DNA from: QAMX01 sp964515055
GTDB lineage: Bacteria > Bacillota > Clostridia > Oscillospirales > QAMX01
Reading direction: 5' to 3'
Assembly (NCBI GenBank): GCA_964515055.1
Contig: CAZEUG010000005.1
Span: forward strand, 26,148 to 90,147
DNA length: 64,000 nucleotides
The notes beneath the pieces are model-generated. The model did no database searches and was not told the origin of the DNA. It worked only from the letters and a program-made list of their open reading frames with translations. The position numbers and the translations under genes are program-made. This document shows, piece after piece, positions 1 through 7,254 of this stretch; within the stretch, counting starts at the first letter, position 1, and each line of letters opens with the position of its first letter.

Positions 1-427
1 TGTATTTTTCGTGGGCGCTGACAATGCACCAGATGCACCAGGCGTTGCTCTTTCCGCGCAGGGAGGAACAGGCGTTGACAGCAATAAAATCGCCGGACGG
101 GACTTTGCCGCCTGTCTGATTGGCTTTGGCAATGCAGCGAATCATATCGTTCGTCAGCACAGCAATGCTTTTCTGGCGGACGCCTTCGCCGCGTGTTACA
201 GAAAAAGTGGTGGTGTCCAGCGAATATGTGTGAACCGTCATGGTGTATCGATAGAGCAGATACAGCATCCCGCCGACAAACAGGATGATAAACAGCTCGA
301 TAAAGACACGGTATTGTTCCAGAGGAATGCTTCTTGCGAGCAAAACCGTGACAAGAATGATGCCAAGGCAGAGCAGAAAGGCATGGCCAGACTTGATTTT
401 TGATGTACATTTTTCAGTGTATTGCAT
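1..427 (-). CDS. Hypothetical membrane protein (3' end outside window)
   Basis: Reading leftwards from an ATG at 427, the frame stays open to the window edge, giving 142 residues with no stop, so the C-terminus is missing. A good ribosome binding site (GGAGG) lies about 8 bases before the ATG. Two hydrophobic helices are visible, about residues 13-31 and 40-59, separated by a short linker, followed by a soluble part with several cysteines (an RCIAK stretch, then a Cys/Trp-rich patch near the cut end). The layout, two helices then a beta-rich domain, resembles bacterial PH-domain membrane proteins, but I see no decisive motif and do not assign a family. It is divergent from the small-protein operon that begins at 521. 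Confidence 0.7.
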   Translation of the reverse strand, partial: MQYTEKCTSKIKSGHAFLLCLGIILVTVLLARSIPLEQYRVFIELFIILFVGGMLYLLYRYTMTVHTYSLDTTTFSVTRGEGVRQKSIAVLTNDMIRCIAKANQTGGKVPSGDFIAVNACSSLRGKSNAWCIWCIVSAHEKY

Positions 428-474
428 GGAATCGAACCTCCGGCTGACACAGGGTTAGGTGTCATTGTATGTGT

Positions 475-497
475 TTCCTGCATATGATAAACAGGAA
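475..497. repeat. Short inverted repeat between divergent genes
   Basis: TTCCTG (475-480) and CAGGAA (492-497) form a 6-bp inverted repeat with an 11-base spacer in the 93-bp gap between the leftward gene starting at 427 and the rightward gene starting at 521. It could be a small operator or a leader hairpin. No convincing sigma-A promoter is visible for either gene. Confidence 0.3.
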
Positions 498-520
498 TCC
501 GCAGAAAGGTGGAATGGAAC

Positions 521-811
521 ATGGAACAGGATCTTTCGAAATGGATCGGAAGTCTGCCGAATCAAAGCGGCACAGAGAAGCTGCAGGAGCATCTGGAGGA
601 TCTGAGGCACTTTGCTGATTCTCCGGAAGGAAAAAGGATGGTGCAGGCCATCGGAAAACGAGGCGGAGCCAGTGTACAGGCAGCAGCAGAGGGGCTGAAA
701 CGTGGGGACGCCGATGCGGTGAAAAACCTTGTCACGTTTCTGCAAGGTTCAAAAGAGGGAAAGGCACTGGTGAAGGAAATCAAGAAGATCACGGAACCAT
801 GGGAACGTTGA
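521..811 (+). CDS. Small hypothetical protein, first of a three-gene operon
   Basis: Encodes 96 residues from the ATG at 521, preceded by AAAGGTGG about 11 bases upstream; an in-frame GTG at 509 overlaps that site and is less likely. The protein is soluble and charged, with predicted amphipathic helices throughout, no signal peptide and no membrane segment. I do not recognise a domain. It is followed with slight or no overlap by two more small proteins (814-1221 and 1214-1549), so the three are almost certainly co-transcribed. Similar small soluble plus hydrophobic-tailed gene sets occur in sporulating Clostridia, but that is a recollection of the pattern, not a match I can show. Confidence 0.75.
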   Translation: MEQDLSKWIGSLPNQSGTEKLQEHLEDLRHFADSPEGKRMVQAIGKRGGASVQAAAEGLKRGDADAVKNLVTFLQGSKEGKALVKEIKKITEPWER

Positions 812-813
812 CC

Positions 814-1221
814 ATGGAGCATACGGGTGATGCGCTGACGCGCATTTTGAATTCGCCGGAGAGTCTGCAGAAAATTGCTGAAATCGCAAAAGCGCTGCAA
901 GCAGAAGGTGCTGCTGAACAGAGTCTGGCGACAGATGACGTGGAACAGCCGCCGATGACTCAAACGGATACCGGGTCAAACGGAGAACTGACATCACTGT
1001 TGGACAGATTGCAAGGAAATCCGACAACGATGAAACTGATCACAGCACTCATGAACAGCTATGGACAGAGCGACCGACAAACCCGACTGTTAGAGGCGCT
1101 GCGCCCGTTTGCACACGGAAAGAACGCCGGGACAATCAATCAGGCCATCCGAGCAGTCCGGATAGCCAAAACTGCAAGAGCCATTCTTGCAAATTGGGGA
1201 GAAGGTGATCATCTTGTTTGA
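814..1221 (+). CDS. Conserved clostridial small protein (LLxALRPF-type)
   Basis: Encodes 135 residues from the ATG at 814; an in-frame ATG at 799 is the alternative and would overlap the previous gene by 13 bases. The N-terminal third is helical (LTRILNSPESLQKI), the middle is a polar, glutamine/threonine-rich linker, and the C-terminal third carries a pattern I associate with a family of unknown function in Clostridia: LLEALRPFAHGK, followed by a helix ending AIRAVRIAKTARAIL. There is no signal peptide or transmembrane helix. The stop overlaps the start of the next gene by 8 bases, which argues for translational coupling. Function unknown. Confidence 0.75.
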   Translation: MEHTGDALTRILNSPESLQKIAEIAKALQAEGAAEQSLATDDVEQPPMTQTDTGSNGELTSLLDRLQGNPTTMKLITALMNSYGQSDRQTRLLEALRPFAHGKNAGTINQAIRAVRIAKTARAILANWGEGDHLV

Positions 1222-1549
1222 AGAGCGGGAGACGGCTGAACCCGGAGAATGGGTGCCTTATCAAAAAACAACGTGGAGCCGACTGGATTCCAACCAGGGT
1301 GAGGACAGTGCAAACGAACATCCGGAACCACCGCCGGAGCGTGATGAACGAATCCGAGCACAGGAACGGAACGTCGGCCGACAAATTTCCAGGCTGACCG
1401 GAAGCATTCGCAAGCTGATCACCCGCAATGAAGACCTCATTGTGCTGGCGGTTGTGCTGCTGCTGTTGAGTGACTGCGAGGATGATCTGGAATTCCTGAT
1501 TGCCGCTGCCGTTCTGCTCTATCCGAAAATCGCGGAATTGCTTCACTGA
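1214..1549 (+). CDS. Small protein with hydrophobic C-terminal hairpin
   Basis: Encodes 111 residues from a TTG at 1214, chosen because GGGGAGAAGGTG (1196-1207) sits 6 bases upstream. The first 70 residues are polar and charged. The last 40 contain two strongly hydrophobic stretches (LIVLAVVLLLLS, then LIAAAVLL) separated by the acidic turn DCEDD, suggesting a membrane-inserted hairpin. Proteins ending in two hydrophobic segments split by an acidic turn are common and uncharacterised in Clostridia. The stop codon overlaps the stop of the convergent gene at 1543 by 7 bases, with no terminator between the two. Confidence 0.7.
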   Translation: MFEERETAEPGEWVPYQKTTWSRLDSNQGEDSANEHPEPPPERDERIRAQERNVGRQISRLTGSIRKLITRNEDLIVLAVVLLLLSDCEDDLEFLIAAAVLLYPKIAELLH

Positions 1550-2298
1550 GCGGATGCGCCGTTCGGCAGGAGAAATTCATGGGAGTCCAATTCGTCAAAC
1601 GACTGGGAAGTGACCACAGTCGATAAGACCAGCGTACCGGCATCGTCATACGATTCGCAGCGAATCACCAGACCGCTGTCAATGGATACATAGCAGTGCT
1701 CTGTGAGGCCATATGGTGCGGTATAAACGAGATAAATCGTCCAGAGCTGATTCAACTCCCGAAAGGCCGTCTGTTGAATTTGTCGGGCGTTCAAATTTGT
1801 CAATGTCTCCACCGACGGCATTTTTGCTGTCTGGAATGCGGTGATGGCGCCGGTGTCAAAGGAGCGATATTGCTTCTGGCCGGTCAGCCAGCCATACGTC
1901 CTGTCATCGGTTACCAGATACTCGGTGGACTGCACACGATCCTGCATGGAAATGCGGAACATCCCGTTTTGGCTGCGAAGAGTGACCTGCGTGTCGAACT
2001 GCTTCCCGGCGGTATAAACGGACGTGGTATAGGACAGGGTATAAGTCTCCGGCAGCCGGAGCGAACCCAGAATGACGCCAACGGTTTCCGGAGTCAGCTG
2101 AAATTGCAGGTAGTTTTCCGGGTCATTCAATAACGCAGGCGTCAGCTGTATGTCCGCATTCGTATAAGACGGACTCGGCACGACGATGGACGGCCGTTCG
2201 CCGGAAGGAAGCGATGACAGCCAGAACACAGAAACCAGAGCCACAATGACAAAAATCGTGATGGCGGCAGCCAGTAAGGTTGTTTTTTTCTGTTGCAA
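1543..2298 (-). CDS. Membrane-anchored exported protein of unknown function
   Basis: Encodes 251 residues from a TTG at 2298 preceded by AAAGGAGGG. The N-terminus is a short basic stretch followed by a single hydrophobic helix (about residues 8-26), so this is a signal anchor with the rest outside the membrane. There is no lipobox cysteine. The outer part is beta-rich with repeated Thr/Tyr/Gln segments, comparable with small lipoprotein carrier folds, but I cannot name a family. It is the last gene of the minus-strand operon and lies 22 bases after wecB, which suggests an envelope role; that is inference from context only. Confidence 0.75.
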   Translation of the reverse strand: MQQKKTTLLAAAITIFVIVALVSVFWLSSLPSGERPSIVVPSPSYTNADIQLTPALLNDPENYLQFQLTPETVGVILGSLRLPETYTLSYTTSVYTAGKQFDTQVTLRSQNGMFRISMQDRVQSTEYLVTDDRTYGWLTGQKQYRSFDTGAITAFQTAKMPSVETLTNLNARQIQQTAFRELNQLWTIYLVYTAPYGLTEHCYVSIDSGLVIRCESYDDAGTLVLSTVVTSQSFDELDSHEFLLPNGASAQ

Positions 2299-2320
2299 TC
2301 GAATCCCTCCTTTGCTGGCG

Positions 2321-3490
2321 TCAGATCGGACAAAACCGCTCCGGCGCAGGTTCACCGTAAAAATGGTGCAGAATTGCAGCAACAATGCGTTCGGATGCGT
2401 GCCCATCCCCGTAGGGATTGACTGCGTGCGACATGGTTGCATAGAGCGCAGAGTCTGTCAAAAGCCGCGAGACAGCCGATACAATCTGCTCCTTCTCCGT
2501 TCCGATCAGAGAAACCGTTCCGGCAGTGACAGCTTCGGGGCGTTCCGTCTCCGAACGGAGCACAAGCACGGGCTTGCCGAGGGACGGCGCTTCCTCCTGC
2601 AAACCGCCGGAATCGGTCAAAACCAGATCACTCTTTTGAATCAGGTTGATGCTGTCGTCTACCAGCAGCGGTTCACACAAATAAACCCGCTCGGTCTGCC
2701 CCAAAATCGAAGTGGCCGTCTGGCGTACCGTCGGACTGGGGTGCATCGGATACACAACGATCAGATCCGGGAAACGGTCAACCAGCTCCTGAATGGCGTA
2801 CATGATGTTCTCCAACGGCTTGCCGTAGTTTTCACGGCGATGTGCCGTCAAAAACAGCAGGCGCTTCTGCCGGAGAGCGGGGTCATTCAAGAACGGCAGG
2901 CGGAAGTTATATGGCGTGCGGGCGAGCATATGCACGGTGTCAATGGCGGTATTCCCGGTGACGTAAATGGTGCCAGGGGCGCTCTCACGGAGGAGATTGG
3001 CCTCACTGGCTGCTGTCGGACAAAAATGCAGGTCAGCAAGGGGTGCAATTAGCCGCCGATTCATTTCCTCCGGGAAGGGCGAATACTTGTCATACGTTCT
3101 CAGACCGGCTTCGACGTGACCGACGGGAATTCGGGCATAATAGGCAGACAGCGCGCCGATGAAGGCAGAGGACGTATCACCGTGCACCAGAACGAGATCC
3201 GGCTGCGAATCCGCAAAAACCTTTTCCAGACCTTCCAGTGCGCGCACAGAAATCGACGTCAGCGTCTGACTCTGACGCATGATATTCAAATCGTAATCCG
3301 GGTGAATATCAAAGAGCGAAAGCACCGGGTCCAGAAGATCACGGTGCTGAGCAGTTACGGTCACGATGCTTTCAATTTGGGGATTTTGCCGAAGACACAA
3401 CACAAGAGGCGCCATCTTAGTGGCTTCCGGTCGCGTCCCAAAAACACTCATGACCCGAAGCCGGTCGTGTGGTTGCTTCACTGTATTCAC
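2321..3490 (-). CDS. wecB: UDP-N-acetylglucosamine 2-epimerase (non-hydrolysing)
   Basis: Interconverts UDP-GlcNAc and UDP-ManNAc in the cytoplasm for teichoic-acid linkage units or capsular sugars. The 389-residue product has the family's landmarks in order: GTRPEATKMAPL near the N-terminus, HGDTSSAF, HVEAGLRT around residue 110, TAHRREN mid-protein, and DSGGLQEEAPSLGKPVLVLR with TERPEA in the C-terminal nucleotide-binding half. I chose the GTG at 3490, 6 bases after GAGGAG; the TTG at 3496 abuts that site and is too close. It directly follows the TagO/WecA-like transferase, which makes the UDP-GlcNAc-using first lipid step, so the pair fits cell-wall polymer synthesis. Length is typical. 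Confidence 0.95.
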   Translation of the reverse strand: MNTVKQPHDRLRVMSVFGTRPEATKMAPLVLCLRQNPQIESIVTVTAQHRDLLDPVLSLFDIHPDYDLNIMRQSQTLTSISVRALEGLEKVFADSQPDLVLVHGDTSSAFIGALSAYYARIPVGHVEAGLRTYDKYSPFPEEMNRRLIAPLADLHFCPTAASEANLLRESAPGTIYVTGNTAIDTVHMLARTPYNFRLPFLNDPALRQKRLLFLTAHRRENYGKPLENIMYAIQELVDRFPDLIVVYPMHPSPTVRQTATSILGQTERVYLCEPLLVDDSINLIQKSDLVLTDSGGLQEEAPSLGKPVLVLRSETERPEAVTAGTVSLIGTEKEQIVSAVSRLLTDSALYATMSHAVNPYGDGHASERIVAAILHHFYGEPAPERFCPI

Positions 3491-3500
3491 GTGCAACTCC

Positions 3501-4610
3501 TCATTCTTCTCTGGTTTCCTGGGCCTGCCCCTGATTCTTGGATTCGTGCAGTGCCTTCAGATGGCGTTCATGTGCCAGATACAGGCGAATTGCTGCCGCG
3601 GCAGAAATGAGAATCACAATCCCCATCAAAATCAATTTGATGGTGTTGCTGTTTGTCAGGAGAATGGCGGAAAGGCCAAGCACAGCACTGGCGGCATACA
3701 AAACGGCAACCGCCTGTTTCTGAGACATCCCCATGTCGATCAGCTTGTGGTGGATATGCCCGCGGTCAGCTTCCCAGGGCTTTTTTCCGTGAATCAGCCG
3801 ACGAATGATGGCAATCAGGGTATCAAAAATCGGCAGACCAAGCACCAGGAAGGGGAGGCCGAAGTTCAAAAATGTGAACCATTTGAAATTGCCGGAAATC
3901 GAAACCGTCCCCAGAATAAAACCGAGAAACAGCGCGCCGGAATCCCCCATGAAGATTTTAGCCGGATTGAAATTGTAGGGCAAAAAGCCCAGACAGGCAC
4001 CGGCGAGTGCAGCAATGATCAAAGCAGTTGCGGCATCACCTAGCTGTACAACGATCAGGAAGATCGAAAAGGACGCAATGGTCGAAACGCCGCAGGCCAG
4101 CCCATCCAGGCCGTCAATCAGATTGACGGCATTGGAGAGACCGACAATCCAGAGAATGGTCACAGGGATGGAAAGCGAGGACAAAAGAATCTGGCCGCCT
4201 TCGGCAAAATGGAAAAAGTCCGAGATGAAGTCAATGCGCAGACCACAGGCTACCGGAATCACGGCGGCGACAATCTGCCCCAGAAATTTCAGCTTGGCAT
4301 CCAGCACGAAACGGTCATCGATTGCGCCCAGCAGAACAATCAACGAGGCACCCAGAAGAATCCCTATCAACTGCCTGGAAAGGTGACAGTTGATCAGGAC
4401 GGCAATCAGAAATGCCAGATAGATGGCCAGCCCGCCCCAAAGGGGGATGGGCTTTTTGTGCATTCTTCGCGCATCTTTAGGGACATCAATGGCACCTGCA
4501 CGGCAGGCAAGCTTCTTTACAAGCGGCGTGGCAATCAGAGCGATTCCGACAGCACAAAGGAATGCGAATAAGCAACGGAGCAGCGTGTCGCTGCTGAGTT
4601 TGGAAAACAT
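3501..4610 (-). CDS. tagO: Undecaprenyl-phosphate GlcNAc-1-phosphate transferase (TagO/WecA type)
   Basis: Integral membrane enzyme that moves GlcNAc-1-phosphate from UDP-GlcNAc onto undecaprenyl phosphate, starting wall teichoic acid or polysaccharide synthesis. The 369-residue product has about ten hydrophobic helices and the glycosyltransferase family 4 motifs: GAIDDRF (about residue 96), NAVNLIDGLDGLACG (about 160), FMGDSGALFLGF (about 220) and RGHIHHKL near residue 285. The histidine motif and overall length favour the WecA/TagO branch over MraY. Stop and start are 10 bases from wecB, so they are co-transcribed. The symbol is by function; wecA would be equally acceptable. Confidence 0.93.
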   Translation of the reverse strand: MFSKLSSDTLLRCLFAFLCAVGIALIATPLVKKLACRAGAIDVPKDARRMHKKPIPLWGGLAIYLAFLIAVLINCHLSRQLIGILLGASLIVLLGAIDDRFVLDAKLKFLGQIVAAVIPVACGLRIDFISDFFHFAEGGQILLSSLSIPVTILWIVGLSNAVNLIDGLDGLACGVSTIASFSIFLIVVQLGDAATALIIAALAGACLGFLPYNFNPAKIFMGDSGALFLGFILGTVSISGNFKWFTFLNFGLPFLVLGLPIFDTLIAIIRRLIHGKKPWEADRGHIHHKLIDMGMSQKQAVAVLYAASAVLGLSAILLTNSNTIKLILMGIVILISAAAAIRLYLAHERHLKALHESKNQGQAQETREE

Positions 4611-4639
4611 GAACAGGATCCTCCTTCGAACTGCACGGT

Positions 4640-5659
4640 TCAGTTCGCAAAACGCGGTTTCCGGACAAAGCCGACTTTCTTATACACCTTTTCCAGCATC
4701 CGTTCAGCAGAACGTGATGCTTTGGCAGCACCGGCGGAATAGATGGATTCCAGATAAGCTTTATCCTTCAAAAGTGCATTGGCCTGTTCACGAATGGGGC
4801 GGAGCTTGTCGCAGGTCAATTCGCCGACGGCAGATTTGAATTCACCATAGCCCAGACCGTCAAATTCGAGAGCAATTTCGTCAAAGCTCTTTCCGCTCAG
4901 AGATGCGTAAATCGACATCAGGTTGGAAATGCCCTTTTTGTTTTCCGGGTCATAGCGAACGCACATATCGCTGTCGGTGACTGCGCGGCGGAATTTGCGC
5001 ATAATGACGTCATCCGTATCCTTCAGCAGAATGCAACCGGAATCATCATCGGACTTGGACATTTTCTTGTCGGGCTCCGACAGGCTCATAATCCGCGCCC
5101 CGACCTTCGGAAGAACAGGCTCCGGCAGCGTGAAAACATCGCCGTACAGGTTGTTGAACCGCGTGGCAATGTCACGGCAGATTTCCACGTGCTGCTTCTG
5201 ATCCTCACCGACAGGGACCACGTCTGTGTGGTACAGGAGGATGTCGGCGGCCATCAGCACCGGATAGGTAAACAGCCCGGCGTTGATGTTATCGGCGTGT
5301 TTGGCAGATTTATCTTTGAACTGCGTCATACGCGACAGCTCACCGAACATCGTGTAACAGCTGAGTACCCAGGAGAGCTCCGCATGAGCGGGTACATGGC
5401 TCTGAATAAACAACGTGCATTTTTCCGGATCCAGACCGGACGCGATATAATAAGCCAGCTGCTCCAGAGCATTCCGACGCAGCTCAGCCGGATCGAGCCG
5501 AATGGTGATGGAATGCATATCCACAATGCAGAAATAGGATTCATACTGCTCGACGAGATCCGTCCAGTTCTTGATGGCGCCCAGATAGGAGCCGAGGGTC
5601 AAAGCGCCGGTCGGTTTGATGCCGCTGAACTGAATCAGCCGCTTTTCATTGGTTTCCAT
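4640..5659 (-). CDS. trpS: Tryptophanyl-tRNA synthetase
   Basis: Charges tRNA-Trp. The 339-residue product begins with the class I signature region (FSGIKPTGALTLGSYLGAI, the HIGH-equivalent), has the TrpRS-specific central part (DMHSIT, then VGEDQKQHVEICRDIA) and the KMSKS loop at about residue 200. I used the ATG at 5659, which follows AAAGGAGC by 7 bases; a longer frame reaching 5722 would overlap the aminotransferase and lacks a site. It sits between the aminotransferase and the cell-wall genes without its own promoter, and no T-box leader is present. Length and motifs are normal. Confidence 0.97.
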   Translation of the reverse strand: METNEKRLIQFSGIKPTGALTLGSYLGAIKNWTDLVEQYESYFCIVDMHSITIRLDPAELRRNALEQLAYYIASGLDPEKCTLFIQSHVPAHAELSWVLSCYTMFGELSRMTQFKDKSAKHADNINAGLFTYPVLMAADILLYHTDVVPVGEDQKQHVEICRDIATRFNNLYGDVFTLPEPVLPKVGARIMSLSEPDKKMSKSDDDSGCILLKDTDDVIMRKFRRAVTDSDMCVRYDPENKKGISNLMSIYASLSGKSFDEIALEFDGLGYGEFKSAVGELTCDKLRPIREQANALLKDKAYLESIYSAGAAKASRSAERMLEKVYKKVGFVRKPRFAN

Positions 5660-5684
5660 GGTTTGTCTTGCTCCTTTTTGCAGT

Positions 5685-6884
5685 TCAGCGATTTGCGGCG
5701 AGATATTCCTCGGCCGTTTCACCCAAAATTTTCATACCGGATTCAATCTGTGCTTCGGTCGGCAACGAGAAGTTCAACCGGAAGGACGGTGAAATCTCTT
5801 TTTCGTCCGCACAGAAAGAAGCACCGGGCACCGCAGCGACCAGACGTTTGGAGGCCATATTGCAGAAGTCCATACTGTCAGAACCCTGCGGGAGCGAGCA
5901 CCAGACAAACAGACCGCCGTCCGGTCGACCGACATAAACCTCAGAGGGGAAGAATCTGGCTGCAGCATCCAGCATGGCATCCCGCTTCTTGACATAAAGC
6001 GAACGAATGGATGCAATGTGCGCATCGAGATCATAACGGCGCAGATATTCGGAAATGACCATCTGGAAGAAGAGGTTCGTATGAACGTCGCTGACCTGCT
6101 TGGCAACCGTCAGCTTTGAGATGAACGTACGATCTGCCAGGACATAGCCAACACGAATGCCTGGCGCAATGATTTTGGAGAAGGAGCCAACGAAAATGAC
6201 ATGGCCGTCACGATCCAGACTCTTGATCGTCGGCACATCTGCTCCAGAGTAGCGCAGCTCAAAATAGGGGCTGTCTTCCAGAATCATGAAATGATACTGC
6301 TCAGCCAGCTCCAGCAAACGCTGACGTTTGGCCAGGCTCATGGTGACACCGGACGGATTCTGGAAGGTCGGAATGACGTACAAAAGACGCACACGCGAAT
6401 CCTGACGGAGATAAGCCTCCAGAGCCTCCGTATCGATTCCGTCTTCCTGAACAGGAATGCCGTGGAGATTCAAGCCATAGGAGCGGAACGCATTCAGTGC
6501 GCCGACGAAACTGGGGTTTTCGCAGACAACGGTATCTCCGGCGTTGCAGAGAATTTTCGCCGTCATTTCAATTCCCTGTTGCCCGCCGGAGACAATGATC
6601 AGATCGTCGCGCTCAGAGCCTGTGGCGTACTTGGTCTGTATACGGTTGCGCATTTGTTCACGCAGCGGTGCATATCCTTCGGAAATGCCGTATTGCAGTG
6701 CCGAGGCGTAGTGGTAGCTGAGCAGCTCTTCGGAAATGTCGCGGATTTCGGCTGCCGGGAAAGATTCCGCAGCCGGATTGCCCGCTGCAAAAGAAATGAC
6801 ATCCGGATTCTGCGTGACTTTGAGAATTTCACGGATGGCGGATGGTGCCAGGGAACTGATTCGATCAGCAAATTGATATGTCAT
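5685..6884 (-). CDS. PLP-dependent aminotransferase (class I/II, LysN/ARO8-like)
   Basis: Encodes a 399-residue cytosolic fold-type I aminotransferase. The start resembles 2-aminoadipate/aromatic transaminases (SAIREILKVTQNPDVISFAAGNPA). The PLP site is clear: IVSGGQQGIEM phosphate-binding loop about residue 100, IPTFQNPSG about 170, and the Schiff-base lysine in GSFSKIIAPGIRVGY about residue 235. The N-terminus lacks the winged-helix DNA-binding domain of MocR regulators, so it is an enzyme only. ATG at 6884 follows AAAGGTGG. It is the first gene of the trpS-tagO-wecB operon. Substrate cannot be fixed from sequence; aromatic amino acids, 2-aminoadipate or branched-chain substrates are all plausible. 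Confidence 0.9.
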   Translation of the reverse strand: MTYQFADRISSLAPSAIREILKVTQNPDVISFAAGNPAAESFPAAEIRDISEELLSYHYASALQYGISEGYAPLREQMRNRIQTKYATGSERDDLIIVSGGQQGIEMTAKILCNAGDTVVCENPSFVGALNAFRSYGLNLHGIPVQEDGIDTEALEAYLRQDSRVRLLYVIPTFQNPSGVTMSLAKRQRLLELAEQYHFMILEDSPYFELRYSGADVPTIKSLDRDGHVIFVGSFSKIIAPGIRVGYVLADRTFISKLTVAKQVSDVHTNLFFQMVISEYLRRYDLDAHIASIRSLYVKKRDAMLDAAARFFPSEVYVGRPDGGLFVWCSLPQGSDSMDFCNMASKRLVAAVPGASFCADEKEISPSFRLNFSLPTEAQIESGMKILGETAEEYLAANR

Positions 6885-7009
6885 AATAAAAATGAGCCAC
6901 CTTTCGTCGGATCTGTTCTCAGCACACTGAGATAGGCGTTTGAATCAGAAACGGGAAACAAAACGTCTATAAACGAACAAACAAAGAGTGCTGAAAATGA
7001 TCTCTCTAT

Positions 7010-7038
7010 ATTCTATCACAAACGCTCGAAAATCGCAA
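7010..7038 (-). promoter_or_regulatory. Sigma-A promoter for aminotransferase-trpS-tagO-wecB operon
   Basis: On the minus strand, -35 TTGCGA (7033-7038) and -10 TAGAAT (7010-7015) with a 17-bp spacer. The leader to the ATG at 6884 is about 120 bases and holds a small hairpin TCTCAG/CTGAGA at 6917-6932. Confidence 0.75.
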
Positions 7039-7128
7039 GGCATTCTCCGGGGATTCAAGATAGCGTTCTGACGAAAATCATCGAATTATGCCGCACATCA
7101 GAAAGAATCGCATCAGAATGCCATCTAC

Positions 7129-7157
7129 TTGCATTTCAGGAAGAAAAATGATATAAT
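7129..7157 (+). promoter_or_regulatory. Sigma-A promoter for the smc-ftsY operon
   Basis: -35 TTGCAT (7129-7134), 17-bp spacer, perfect -10 TATAAT (7152-7157). Transcription would begin near 7164, leaving a leader of about 90 bases before the smc start. Confidence 0.85.
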
Positions 7158-7192
7158 ACAAGGTGTTTGCAGCGAAATCGGGGCGTACATGA

Positions 7193-7215
7193 GAGCGCCG
7201 CGCGCTCCCGTTTTT
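7193..7215 (+). terminator. Terminator-like hairpin in the smc leader
   Basis: GAGCGC (7193-7198) and GCGCTC (7202-7207) form a G+C-rich stem with a 3-base loop, followed after CCG by TTTTT (7211-7215). It lies between the promoter and the smc start, so it could attenuate the operon. A larger alternative pairing using CGGGGCG upstream is also possible. Confidence 0.45.
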
Positions 7216-7254
7216 CTCTGTTTCAGTACATCAGAGTTGGGTGGAATCTGTACC

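Larger units (their letters stand above)
6885..7254. other. Divergent intergenic region between the aminotransferase and smc
   Basis: This 370-bp gap holds the leftward promoter at 7010-7038, the rightward smc promoter at 7129-7157, and a terminator-like hairpin at 7193-7215 in the smc leader. No coding sequence with a ribosome binding site is seen. The gene for RNase III, often upstream of smc in Firmicutes, is not here. Confidence 0.7.

Noticed and set aside
7129..7254. Upstream extension of smc to an ATG-type start in the promoter
   Set aside because: SMC proteins begin at the MYLKSLELYGFKSF segment; the extension overlaps the promoter and terminator-like hairpin.
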